A stretch of DNA of 64,000 nt, taken from JAGVPT01 sp963772165. GTDB lineage: Bacteria; Bacteroidota; Ignavibacteria; UBA10030; UBA8401. Positions 51,991-60,822 of the stretch are shown piece after piece. The stretch is from positions 124,001 to 188,000 of the forward strand of contig CAVYWA010000009.1 of NCBI GenBank assembly GCA_963772165.1, read 5' to 3'. Within the stretch, counting starts at the first letter, position 1; every line of letters starts with the position of its first letter. The notes below the pieces were generated by a model. That model saw only the letters and a program-made list of their open reading frames with translations. It made no database searches and had not been told where the DNA came from. The position numbers and the translations under genes are program-made.

Positions 51991-53322
51991 CTAATATGAA
52001 ATATTACCGATGGCGAGATCCAGGTTCATTTTTGACATGATGTAATTAAAAGCTGCGTTTATTTTACTTGCTTCGGCGTTCACCAGGCCGGCGTCGGCTG
52101 TTAACAAATCAACAAGCGTTCCCGCGCCGAGATTATAGCGTTCTTCCGCAACCTTTTGATTTTGAGTCGCCGATTGAAGGCTCTTGATGCTTGCCGTGTA
52201 CTGCTTGCGTCCGGACTCAAGATTCAACAATGCCTTTTTCACATCGACACTCACATTGCGTTCGGTTTGAAGGACATTGAGCTCTGCGTTCATCTGCTCA
52301 ACTTTAGCCGTTTGAACGCTCTGGTTTGTTTGAAAATTATCAAACAGGGTCCATGAAAGATTAAGCCCCCAACTGAGTCCCTTGTTCTGCGTCAAATCGG
52401 ATATTTCGGTGTTGTTAAGAGCATACGAGGCGCCCGCATTCACGCCGGGATAATATCTGCTAATCGCCGATGTTTCATCGGCATGAGCGCTTGTCACTAA
52501 TTCCAATGCGCTTTGATAATCCGGACGGGATGCGATTGCCGTCTTTCGAATCTGTCCCATATTTTGATACGTATCCATAGTGTCATCAAGCTCCGATTGA
52601 CTAATATTTTGTGAGATTGATTCGTCGGCAACCTCATAGTTATCGGACTGATCTAATCCGATTAACGCAATAAGGTCGGCTTTTGATTCATCGTACGTGT
52701 TCTGAGCTTGAAGAACACTCAATTCGTCCGCCGAGACAACCGATTGCTGGTTGTACACGTCTGCGATCGCAAGAGTTCCAACTTTCTGTGATTCGGTAAT
52801 GCGTTCAAGTTCTCTCTGATCTCGCTTCAGATTTTCTTCACTAACTTTAACAAGCTGTTCGTTCCTCAAAACAGTGAGGTAATCTGCTTGCACTGAATTA
52901 ACAATTTGTTGTTTTGTTCTCGCAAAAATTTCGTCGGTCGATCGGGCTCCTGCAATGGCTTTCTTCAGAGTCGCTTCGCGTGAAAAGCCGTTAAAAATTG
53001 TCCAATTAGCGCTTACGGTGGAGTTAAAATAGTTCGTGGTCGTGGTTGGGTGTACAAACGTCACACCAGAAAAAAAAGCCTCAGTCGTTTGCTGGCGACT
53101 CCAGTAGCCCGACGCAGAAAAAGAAGGAAGATAGCCGCCATATCCTGCCAACACGCTGCTTTGTGCGGCATCAACGTTATTTTGAGTCTGCGCCACCGAC
53201 ACGTTCTTGTCTAACGCAAAATCAATCGATTGTTTTAATGTGAGTTTTTTAGCGGGAGCCGCCTGACCGAAAAGGGTTGGCGCAAAAGAGAGAAAAAGAA
53301 CCAACAAAAACATCTGTTTCAT
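51991..53322 (-). CDS. TolC-family outer-membrane efflux channel
   Basis: A 443-residue TolC-like protein: signal peptide (cleaved near PTLFGQA), KKLTLKQSIDFALDKNVSVAQ at the start, a repeat of the fold in the second half (SRPDYQSALELVTSAHADETSAISRYYPGVN) and long helical hairpins. It is the first gene of the leftward exporter operon. It is distinct from the TolC at 18224-19534, so each exporter carries its own duct. Upstream (53323-53487) is AT-rich and probably contains the operon promoter. Confidence 0.9.
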   Translation of the reverse strand: MKQMFLLVLFLSFAPTLFGQAAPAKKLTLKQSIDFALDKNVSVAQTQNNVDAAQSSVLAGYGGYLPSFSASGYWSRQQTTEAFFSGVTFVHPTTTTNYFNSTVSANWTIFNGFSREATLKKAIAGARSTDEIFARTKQQIVNSVQADYLTVLRNEQLVKVSEENLKRDQRELERITESQKVGTLAIADVYNQQSVVSADELSVLQAQNTYDESKADLIALIGLDQSDNYEVADESISQNISQSELDDTMDTYQNMGQIRKTAIASRPDYQSALELVTSAHADETSAISRYYPGVNAGASYALNNTEISDLTQNKGLSWGLNLSWTLFDNFQTNQSVQTAKVEQMNAELNVLQTERNVSVDVKKALLNLESGRKQYTASIKSLQSATQNQKVAEERYNLGAGTLVDLLTADAGLVNAEASKINAAFNYIMSKMNLDLAIGNISY

Positions 53323-53487
53323 ACATCATTCTCCGAAGTTTTCCATGAACCGACGTTCGTTATTTGTAAGTAGACGCACGGTTTCAGTGAAAGTTTCATA
53401 TAATTGTGATTTTATTTAGCATAATATAACATTTTTGCTCAAGAGAAGCATAATCTCCTCTGCTTTCATCTTATTGATCAAGGGATT

Positions 53488-54912
53488 TTAAGGAATGTGA
53501 TGAAACTCCCGAATGACAAGGTCTTTAATAGAGAGCAGGTAATTCAAAGCAGCGTCGTGTTCATTTGGAATAAGGCCGTCGAGGATCGCATCTTCAATTT
53601 TTGATTTTAGTATGCCCACAAGTTCCCCCGGTTCCAAACTACAGACCTGCATGATTTCGTCCCCGCGTACGGGAGGCTGGAATGCACGCAATCGGTCTTT
53701 TTCTTCAACCTCTTTCATCTTTGCATACACGCGGTCATAATTCGCCGTATATTCCCGGACAAGCTTCGGATTTTTCGATGTGATATCTGCCCGGCAAAGG
53801 GTCATCAAATCGTCGATGAGATCTCCTGCATCGAAGAGAAGCCTGCGGACGGCGGAATCGGTCACTTCTTCATCAACGAGTGCCATCGGGCGAAGATGCA
53901 GCCGGACTAATTTTTCGACGTAAGGAATTTTATCGAACGGGAGTTTTAGTTTCTTAAAGATGTGCTTCACCATTCGCGCGCCCAGTTCCTCGTGCCCGTA
54001 GAATGTCCATCCGATGCCCTCGCGAAATTGTTTCGTTCTCGGCTTTGCGATATCGTGAACGAGCGCAGTCAGGCGGAGGAACACATCCTTCGTCATCGCC
54101 GAGATGTTGTCGACAACGACACAGGTATGAAGAAAAACGTCTTTATGGTGATGGTCGTCTCGTTGATCGACACCGGAAAGTTCGGCGATCTCGGGAAAGA
54201 CCACATTCATAACGCCCGTATCAAACATCAGCCGCAAGCCGACGGATGGCTTTGGGCTGGCGAGAATTTTCATGAACTCATCAGTGATCCGCTCCTGTGC
54301 TATAATCCCGAGCCGGTCTTTCATCGCTGCAATCGCGTCGAGCGTCTTTTTTTCGAGGGAAAATTCAAGCTGCGAAGCGAACCTCATCGCCCGCATGATG
54401 CGCAACGGATCGTCGGTGAACGTTCGCGATGGCTCGAGCGGCGTACGGAGTATTTTCGCTTCGAGGTCAGCATACCCCTGAAACGGGTCTGCGACTTCGC
54501 CCCATGAGGATGAGTTCAGCGACGCCGCAAGAGCATTGACGGTAAAGTCCCGGCGGGAAAGATCGTCGTGAAGCGAACCTGCTTCGACAACAGGATTTCG
54601 TGAATCTTTCGAATAGCTTTCTTTTCGAGCTCCGACAAATTCGACTTTCAACGATCCGCAATGCATCATGGCAGTGCCGAACTTTTCGTACGTCGTTACG
54701 GTTTGCTTGCCGAATTCCTCCGCTGCGCGTTTTGCAAATTCTACTCCGTTGCCGACAACCAGCACATCGACATCCTGCGAATCTTTCCCGAGTAAATTAT
54801 CCCGCACATAGCCCCCCACGACGTACACTTGCATGTGCAATGTATCCGCCAACCGGCCGATCACCCGAAGCTCCGGGGATTGAATCTCAATATGTCGTTT
54901 CTTCCCGCTCAT
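53488..54912 (-). CDS. CCA tRNA nucleotidyltransferase with HD domain
   Basis: A 474-residue class II nucleotidyltransferase. The catalytic VVGGYVRDNLLGKDSQDVDVLVVG (Asp pair in DVDVLV) is at residues 30-53, DLSRRDFTVNALA and the RIMRAMRFASQLEFSLE motif C/D region follow, and an HD domain contains LVHDIAKPRTKQ. It adds or repairs the 3'-CCA of tRNAs; some family members are poly(A) polymerases. It is followed (upstream in the transcript) by a Gfo/Idh oxidoreductase 7 bases away. Confidence 0.93.
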   Translation of the reverse strand: MSGKKRHIEIQSPELRVIGRLADTLHMQVYVVGGYVRDNLLGKDSQDVDVLVVGNGVEFAKRAAEEFGKQTVTTYEKFGTAMMHCGSLKVEFVGARKESYSKDSRNPVVEAGSLHDDLSRRDFTVNALAASLNSSSWGEVADPFQGYADLEAKILRTPLEPSRTFTDDPLRIMRAMRFASQLEFSLEKKTLDAIAAMKDRLGIIAQERITDEFMKILASPKPSVGLRLMFDTGVMNVVFPEIAELSGVDQRDDHHHKDVFLHTCVVVDNISAMTKDVFLRLTALVHDIAKPRTKQFREGIGWTFYGHEELGARMVKHIFKKLKLPFDKIPYVEKLVRLHLRPMALVDEEVTDSAVRRLLFDAGDLIDDLMTLCRADITSKNPKLVREYTANYDRVYAKMKEVEEKDRLRAFQPPVRGDEIMQVCSLEPGELVGILKSKIEDAILDGLIPNEHDAALNYLLSIKDLVIREFHHIP

Positions 54913-54919
54913 ACGACCA

Positions 54920-55951
54920 TCACACGGTAAACTTTTGCACCTGGATTGAATTCATGATCCTTTGCGCCACTTCAAGCGCCAGCCGTCCGTCAATACCGGA
55001 AACGACCGGCTGTTTTTTCTCCCGAACCGACGCCACAAACGACTCCAGTTCGTATTTCAGCGCGTTGACATCTTTCACTTCCGGCTGTTCGTACACGATG
55101 TTCCTTTTCTTTTTGCCTTCGCCTATTTGCCCAAGAAGCATCGTTGTCTGTCCCACGCTTTCGCCGTCATCGGCGAGACGAAATACTTCAGCAAGCCCTT
55201 GAAGGAAATCGATTGAAATGTATCCGTTGTACTGGAACATTCTCATCTTCCGCATTTTGTTCTGAGATATCCTGCTTGCGGTGACGTTTGCAACGCATCC
55301 GTTTTCAAACTGAAGCCTCGCATTTGCGATGTCGACCGATTCTGACACGACGGCGACACCGTTTGCGTCGACCCGAGAGACCGGGGACCGGACAAGACTC
55401 AGAATAACATCGATATCATGAATCATAAGATCGAGAACGACGGCAACGTCGGTGCCGCGCGGGTTGAATTGGGCCAGCCGGTGTGATTCGATGAACATCG
55501 GTCTAAGGCCGTACGACTCCAGGGCGAGAATTGCCGGGTTGAACCGTTCAATATGCCCGACCTGGATGGTGCAGCCCTTTGCCTTTGCGAGCGCGATTAA
55601 TTCGTCAGCTTCGGCGACTGTCTGCGTTATCGGCTTTTCGATAAGGACGTGCACGCCGGCATTGAGCGCGCGTTTCGCGACTTCGAAATGCTGCGATGTT
55701 ACGGTCGCAACGCTGACGGCATCGACACTTGCCAAAAGATCATCGAGGCTTGAAAAAGATTTCACACCGGGGTAATGAGATACAGCCGCATCGCATTTTG
55801 CCTTATCGGTATCGAAGGCCCCGATAAACGCTGCGGCTGAAATTTCCGAGTACATTTTTGCATGAAGCGATCCGAGATGACCGGTGCCGACAACCCCCGT
55901 TCGTAGCCGTTGTCCTTGGTCCGTAGTCCTTAGTGCTTGGTCATTTGTCAT
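54920..55951 (-). CDS. Gfo/Idh/MocA-family oxidoreductase
   Basis: A 343-residue NAD-dependent sugar dehydrogenase-like enzyme. After a divergent tail of about 17 residues (encoded by heptad repeats) comes TGVVGTGHLGSLHAKMY, then VLIEKPITQTVAEADELI with the catalytic Lys, and VGHIERFNPA and the DLMIHDIDVI motif. The GHLG start and the ERFNPA stretch resemble GnnA, which oxidises UDP-GlcNAc at C3 for amide-linked lipid A; that role is possible but unproven, as no GnnB gene is adjacent. It precedes the CCA gene by 7 bases. Confidence 0.85.
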   Translation of the reverse strand: MTNDQALRTTDQGQRLRTGVVGTGHLGSLHAKMYSEISAAAFIGAFDTDKAKCDAAVSHYPGVKSFSSLDDLLASVDAVSVATVTSQHFEVAKRALNAGVHVLIEKPITQTVAEADELIALAKAKGCTIQVGHIERFNPAILALESYGLRPMFIESHRLAQFNPRGTDVAVVLDLMIHDIDVILSLVRSPVSRVDANGVAVVSESVDIANARLQFENGCVANVTASRISQNKMRKMRMFQYNGYISIDFLQGLAEVFRLADDGESVGQTTMLLGQIGEGKKKRNIVYEQPEVKDVNALKYELESFVASVREKKQPVVSGIDGRLALEVAQRIMNSIQVQKFTV

Positions 55952-55953
55952 AG
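55912..55953. repeat. Heptad tandem repeat inside a gene start
   Basis: Units GTCCTTG, GTCCGTA, GTCCTTA, GTGCTTG, GTCATTT, GTCATAG. They encode, on the minus strand, the first ~14 codons (MTNDQALRTTDQGQ) of the Gfo/Idh gene, including its ATG. Confidence 0.7.
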
Positions 55954-55980
55954 TTCTTCTTTCAAAGTCAGTAATTCAGT

Positions 55981-56022
55981 GTTCACTGTTCACTGTTGAT
56001 TGATCATTGATCATTGTTCAAG
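55981..56022. repeat. Heptad tandem repeat at a phosphatase gene end
   Basis: Units GTTCACT, GTTCACT, GTTGATT, GATCATT, GATCATT, GTTCAAG. It runs into the last codons and stop (56011-56013) of the HAD phosphatase gene. Confidence 0.7.
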
Positions 56023-56685
56023 CGTTTGTTCCAGCCACATACGAAATTCGCCGACACTATGAAACAGAAAGTCTGTTTTTGCCTTCATCACCATCTCCTT
56101 GCCGTACGAGTCCCACACGACGGAAGCGATGGGCACCCCGCACTCGCGAGCGGCAGTAATATCCGCGATCGCATCTCCGACCATCAAGACTTCACCGGGC
56201 TGCAGAGAGTAACGCTGCATAATTTTCTTAATCCCGTCCCCGGAGGGTTTGAAATGGTCGACATCATCACCGGTAACCACCATGTCAAAGTATTGCTCAA
56301 TGCCGAATTGATGGAGAGTAATTTCCGTCGTACGCCGTCCTTTGCCGGTAAAGAGCGCGATGATCATACCATTGCTCTTGACAAAGTCCAGCAACTCTTT
56401 GATGCCGGGATAGAGCGATGCCAATTCGTTATGACGGTCTTGATAAAAATGATAGTACTCGTCCATTGCACTATCGATATGCTGTGCGCCGATCATGTTC
56501 TTGACCGCTTCCTCTTCCGGCGGTCCGAAAAGCGCGACGATTTCCTTCGGCGTCAAGCGCTTGTTGATGTATTTCTCCGCAATATGGTTGAACGACTCAA
56601 AAATGAGTTGATTCGTTTGCGTTAATGTGCCGTCCATGTCGAAGATGACGCATTTTAGGCGATGAGGAATATTGGATAGGCTCAA
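56011..56685 (-). CDS. HAD-superfamily phosphatase (phosphoglycolate phosphatase-like)
   Basis: A 224-residue HAD hydrolase: motif I DMDGTLTQTN (nucleophile and acid Asp), motif II ALFTGKGRRT, and motif IV/III VGDAIADITAARECG. A helical cap between motif I and II suggests a C1-capped small-molecule phosphatase such as Gph/PpaX. The only initiation codon ahead of motif I is TTG at 56685, since the ATG within DMDGT is the catalytic motif itself. The gene is bordered on both sides by heptad repeats. Confidence 0.85.
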   Translation of the reverse strand: MSLSNIPHRLKCVIFDMDGTLTQTNQLIFESFNHIAEKYINKRLTPKEIVALFGPPEEEAVKNMIGAQHIDSAMDEYYHFYQDRHNELASLYPGIKELLDFVKSNGMIIALFTGKGRRTTEITLHQFGIEQYFDMVVTGDDVDHFKPSGDGIKKIMQRYSLQPGEVLMVGDAIADITAARECGVPIASVVWDSYGKEMVMKAKTDFLFHSVGEFRMWLEQTLEQ

Positions 56686-56748
56686 GGTGTTAGGTCTCTG
56701 GTTCTTAGCGCTTGGTTCTGAGTTCTGTATTCTAAGTTTTCAACAATT
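56686..56748. repeat. Heptad tandem repeat upstream of the phosphatase
   Basis: Nine loose units: GGTGTTA, GGTCTCT, GGTTCTT, AGCGCTT, GGTTCTG, AGTTCTG, TATTCTA, AGTTTTC, AACAATT. They fill the whole space between the CDF transporter stop and the phosphatase start. Confidence 0.6.
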
Positions 56749-58133
56749 CATTCTACAGAAGGCTCGGCGTGAATGTTGATTTCTTTGATGCGCGGGAACT
56801 CCACCATGATTTTATTTTCCAGCGCCGTAGAAATCGTATGAACATCCGCGAGTGAAAGTTTTTTATCGACAATACACTTCATTGCCACGCGGTATTTTCC
56901 TTTGACGTCGAGCACAGAAAGAATGCTGCATTCCTGGACGCCTTCCTGCGATTGAGCAAGTTTCGTGATTTTTTCAATAAGTTCCTGCGATGTCCGGGTC
57001 ACATCCACCGATTCAACGACTCGTTCCTGTGAGTCTTCAATATGGACAACAACCGATGCAACGTTCGGAATCTCTTTCTTGATACGCGTTTCTATCTCAT
57101 CGACCATGGTATGCGCGCTGACAAATTCGTGCTGCTGTTCGAATTCGAGGTGAAATTCAACTTGATATTCTCCGTCCACCTGAAAAGCCTGTACATCATG
57201 CGCGCTGAGCCCGATCTGCGACATCATCAGCTTCACCTTGTCCACAATCGTTTCGTCCGATGTTTCCGTCGGCTCGGGGTGGATGATAATGTCTGCATTA
57301 GGGAGAATTTTCTGGATCTCTTTTTCAACGACATGGACGAGTGTATTTGCCGTCTCAAAGGGAAGCGTCCGTTTCAGGTGCAGTGTCAGATCGACAAATG
57401 TTTTCGGACCAGAATTCCTTACGCGAACATTTCCAACGTCCTGCACTCCCTTCAATCCTGAAGCAGTGCGTTTCACCTTCTCTTCGATGCCGGCCGGGGC
57501 ACGGTCAAGGAGCTCATCAATTGTTCTTTTGCCGAGCGAGAGCGAGACGCCAATGACGATGACGGCAACGATCAATGCAGCGATCGAGTCGGCAACGGGG
57601 ACCTTGAGCAGTGTTAAAATCAAACCGAACAGTACAACGCCGGAACTCCAAACGTCTGTTCCGAAGTGAAGAGCGTCGGCTTCGAGCGCCTGGCTCTTGT
57701 ATTTGCTCGCAACACGATGCAGCGCTCGAGACCTGGAAACATCGACGACGATCGACAGGATGATGACGAAGAAGCTCCAGAAGTTTACTTCAATTTCCAC
57801 GCTGTGGAACATAAGGCGCTTGATGGCTTCGTTGATGATCCAGAAACAGGTGACAAGAAGAAGGACGGTTTCGATGAGCGCAGAGAAACTCTCAATTTTG
57901 CCGTGGCCGTAGAGATGCGTTTTGTCGGCCGGCTTTGCAGAGAATTTCACTGCGAGAAATGTAATGATCGCGGCGAGCAAATCGAGTCCCGAATGTGCAG
58001 CCTCGGACAGAATTCCCAGGCTCCCCGTCCACACTCCGACGCTGACTTTCAATCCGGTAATACAAAACGCCCCCGCAATGGACGAAAGCGCAACCGTCGA
58101 TTTTTCAATCTCCTGCCTTGATGAATATTCCAT
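56748..58133 (-). CDS. Cation diffusion facilitator (CDF) transporter with three C-terminal dimer domains
   Basis: A 461-residue metal exporter, longer than usual (about 300). Six membrane helices occupy residues 12-210; the metal site is HSGLD on helix 2 and DALHFGTDVWSS (His-x3-Asp) on helix 5. Then three ZT-dimer-like domains follow in tandem, each about 75 residues (starting near VGNVRVR, VQAFQVDG and VQECSILSV). Exchanges divalent metal for protons; Zn, Mn or Fe cannot be told apart. The aldolase gene lies upstream on the same strand, with a terminator between. Confidence 0.88.
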   Translation of the reverse strand: MEYSSRQEIEKSTVALSSIAGAFCITGLKVSVGVWTGSLGILSEAAHSGLDLLAAIITFLAVKFSAKPADKTHLYGHGKIESFSALIETVLLLVTCFWIINEAIKRLMFHSVEIEVNFWSFFVIILSIVVDVSRSRALHRVASKYKSQALEADALHFGTDVWSSGVVLFGLILTLLKVPVADSIAALIVAVIVIGVSLSLGKRTIDELLDRAPAGIEEKVKRTASGLKGVQDVGNVRVRNSGPKTFVDLTLHLKRTLPFETANTLVHVVEKEIQKILPNADIIIHPEPTETSDETIVDKVKLMMSQIGLSAHDVQAFQVDGEYQVEFHLEFEQQHEFVSAHTMVDEIETRIKKEIPNVASVVVHIEDSQERVVESVDVTRTSQELIEKITKLAQSQEGVQECSILSVLDVKGKYRVAMKCIVDKKLSLADVHTISTALENKIMVEFPRIKEINIHAEPSVE

Positions 58134-58151
58134 GAGAACAAAAATAAAGAA

Positions 58152-58175
58152 GGCGCCCCGCCACGGCGGGACGCC
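58152..58175 (-). terminator. Intrinsic terminator after the aldolase gene
   Basis: On the minus strand GGCGTCCCGCC pairs with GGCGGGGCGCC (one G-T pair), nearly without loop, followed by TTCTTTATTTTTG. It lies about 100 bases after the aldolase stop and ahead of the CDF start. Confidence 0.7.
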
Positions 58176-58277
58176 CGTTCATTTTCAAATGTGAATGTGG
58201 TTCACTTGTTGTTGTATCGTCTCTCAAAAACGTGCATCCGCAGGTTGCTCACAGACGCACCCTGCGAAAGGATTCAT

Positions 58278-59333
58278 TTATGCAACGGTCACTTCTTTCG
58301 AAAGGTATACGTCCTGAATTGCATTCAGAATTTGCACGCCCTCGCTCATCGGCCGCTGGAACGCTTTGCGCCCGGAAATCAGGCCTGTTCCTCCTGCACG
58401 TTTGTTGATCACCGCTGTACGCACAGCTTCCGCAAGGTCGCTCGCGCCGGATGATGCACCGCCGGAATTGATCAATCCTGCCCTGCCCATGTAGCAGTTC
58501 GCAACCTGGTAGCGCGTGAGGTCGATCGGATTGTCGGTCGTTAGTTTCTCGTACACTAATTTGCTCGTCTTGCCAAAATTGAGCGCGGTGTACCCGCCGT
58601 TGTTCTCCGGCAGTTTCTGCTTGATGATGTCTGCCTCGATCGTCACGCCGAGATGGTTTGCCTGTCCGGTGAGGTCGGCAGAGACATGGAAATCTTTTTC
58701 TTTCGTTTTGAAAGCATTGCTGCGTAAGTAGCACCACAGGATCGTTCCCATCCCGAGCTCATGCGCATGCTGGAATGCCTGGCTCACCTCCCAGATTTGC
58801 CTGCGGGACTCAGCCGATCCATAATAGATCGTCGCGCCAACCGCGACCGCACCCATCCAGTACGCCTGCTTAACGCTGGCAAACAGCGTCTGGTCGTAGG
58901 TGTTCGGATACGAAAGGAATTCGTTGTGATTGATCTTTAGTATGAACGGAATCTTGTGCGCGTATTTTCTCGACACCGCGCCGAGAACGCCAAGCGTCGA
59001 CGCAACAGCATTCGCGCCTCCTTCAATTGCGAGCTTCACAATATTCTCCGGGTCAAAATACGCAGGGTTGGGAGCGAATGACGCGCCTCCGGAATGCTCG
59101 ATCCCTTGGTCGACGGGGAGAATGGACAGATAACCTGTCTTTGCCAAACGCCCGTGATCGAACAAGGCCTGCAGGCTTTTCAGAACCGGCGTCGGACGGT
59201 CAGACAGCGCAACCACAGAATCGATAAAATCGGGACCAGGTAAGTGAAGCGATTCTTTCGGAATCGTAGTGCATTTGTGCTGAAGCAACAGCTTTGCATC
59301 AGCTCCCAAAAGTTTCTCTAAATCTAAAGCCAT
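58278..59333 (-). CDS. Class I fructose-bisphosphate aldolase (FbaB/DhnA type)
   Basis: A 351-residue archaeal/E. coli FbaB-type aldolase that splits or makes fructose-1,6-bisphosphate through a Schiff-base Lys. SILPVDQGIEHSGGASF near residue 75, FILKINHNEFLSYPNTYDQ, WMGAVAVGATIYYGS and CYMGRAGLINSGG are typical. Length equals E. coli FbaB (350). ATG 59333 was chosen because GGAG lies 6 bases before it; an ATG two codons earlier abuts the ribosome site. It is divergent from the RlmI-like methyltransferase gene across a 240-base gap. Confidence 0.93.
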   Translation of the reverse strand: MALDLEKLLGADAKLLLQHKCTTIPKESLHLPGPDFIDSVVALSDRPTPVLKSLQALFDHGRLAKTGYLSILPVDQGIEHSGGASFAPNPAYFDPENIVKLAIEGGANAVASTLGVLGAVSRKYAHKIPFILKINHNEFLSYPNTYDQTLFASVKQAYWMGAVAVGATIYYGSAESRRQIWEVSQAFQHAHELGMGTILWCYLRSNAFKTKEKDFHVSADLTGQANHLGVTIEADIIKQKLPENNGGYTALNFGKTSKLVYEKLTTDNPIDLTRYQVANCYMGRAGLINSGGASSGASDLAEAVRTAVINKRAGGTGLISGRKAFQRPMSEGVQILNAIQDVYLSKEVTVA

Positions 59334-59573
59334 AATCATCTCCGATGAAAAAAAGTTTCAAGTTCAGTGGTACCACCTTCATAAAAATATACGAAACAAC
59401 GGCCTGTGTTGCAAGAGCATTTTCAGAGAGGGAACCGGCAGAGCCTCGGTTTTGGGAGCGGAACGGCCGTGCGCGCCCTTTCCTTGACATTCCATCTCTT
59501 TCTTGATACTTTGCGTAAGAAGAAAAGCTTGCCGGGGTTCCACACCTTGACAAGCTTGATCATTTAAAAGGTT

Positions 59574-60755
59574 ATGCCGACCATCCATAAAAAAAATATT
59601 GTCCTCAAGAAGAACGAAGAACGCCGCATCCAGGCCGGACACCAGTGGGTGTTCAGCAATGAAATTCAGGCCGTGAACGGCGCCCCCAAGAGCGGCGACA
59701 TCGTGGAGATTTTCCGCCACGACATGAAACGGATGGGCACCGGATTCTACAATTCGCACTCGCTCATCGCGGCACGGTTTCTTTCAGCGAACGACGAAGA
59801 CATCGATTTTAAATTCTTCGAGAGGCGCATTCTCTCGGCCCTTGCCTTGCGGAAGAAATTGTATCCGAAGAATGCCGCATACCGGGTTGTTCACGGAGAA
59901 AGCGATTTCCTTTCCGGGCTTATTATAGACCGATACAACGAGTATCTTTGCGTCCAGACTTTCTCGGCAGGGATGGATTCCCGGTTGACGCTGATCTGCG
60001 ATGTTCTCGTTTCGATTTTTTCCCCCCGCGGCATTGTCGAACGAAACGAATCGCCTCTTCGTTCTCTTGAAGAACTGCCGCCTCGCAAAGGAGTCGTTCG
60101 CGGAACCGTTGAACCGACCATTATCGAACTCCACGACCTTAAGTTTCGAGTCGATTTGCTGGAGGGACAAAAAACCGGTTTTTTCCTGGATCAGCGGGAT
60201 AATCGCGCCGCGCTTCGTCCGTTTTCGAAGGATGCCGCCGTGCTCGATTGCTTTTGCAATGAAGGAGGATTCGGGCTCTATGCCGCTCACTACGGGGCGA
60301 AATGCGTCTTGGGTGTCGACAGCTCCGAGCTCGCAATCGAGAAATCAAAAGTGAACGCAACGTTGAACAATCTCCATTCTCTTACCTTCACGTGCGCCGA
60401 CGCATTCGCAGCCCTGACAGCTGAGATTGAACAGAAGAAAGAATACGACCTCATCATTCTCGACCCGCCATCCTTTACGAAAAATAAAAAAACCGTGGCG
60501 ACAGCCGCGAAAGGGTACAAAGAACTCAACACCAACGCATTGAGAATTCTTCGTGGCGGCGGGATTCTTGCAACCGCATCCTGTTCGCATCACATCTCGG
60601 AAGAAACGTTTTTAAACATAATCAACGATAGTGTTGTCAAAGCAGGAAGGAAAGCAAGGTTGCTGCATTTTGGCGGGGCGGCGCCGGACCATCCGACATT
60701 GCCTGCAATGCCCGAAACCAAATATTTGAAATTTGCTTTACTTTCAGTCGAATAA
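59574..60755 (+). CDS. Class I SAM-dependent rRNA (cytosine/guanine) methyltransferase, RlmI-like
   Basis: A 393-residue protein with an N-terminal PUA RNA-binding domain (residues 1-75, RRIQAGHQWVFSNEI), an RlmI-type central region (LIIDRYNEYLCVQTFSAGMD ... GFFLDQRDN) and a C-terminal SAM domain: VLDCFCNEGGFGLYAAHYGAKCVLGVDSS, DLIILDPPSFTKNK. The best-known member, RlmI, makes m5C1962 in 23S rRNA. Specificity here is inferred only from family. Possible partner: none adjacent. Confidence 0.88.
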   Translation: MPTIHKKNIVLKKNEERRIQAGHQWVFSNEIQAVNGAPKSGDIVEIFRHDMKRMGTGFYNSHSLIAARFLSANDEDIDFKFFERRILSALALRKKLYPKNAAYRVVHGESDFLSGLIIDRYNEYLCVQTFSAGMDSRLTLICDVLVSIFSPRGIVERNESPLRSLEELPPRKGVVRGTVEPTIIELHDLKFRVDLLEGQKTGFFLDQRDNRAALRPFSKDAAVLDCFCNEGGFGLYAAHYGAKCVLGVDSSELAIEKSKVNATLNNLHSLTFTCADAFAALTAEIEQKKEYDLIILDPPSFTKNKKTVATAAKGYKELNTNALRILRGGGILATASCSHHISEETFLNIINDSVVKAGRKARLLHFGGAAPDHPTLPAMPETKYLKFALLSVE

Positions 60756-60822
60756 GCACTAACATCAGAACCTCTTCATTCTCGATTTTGTTATTAAGTT
60801 GACTCTATTGCAGGAGCTGAGC

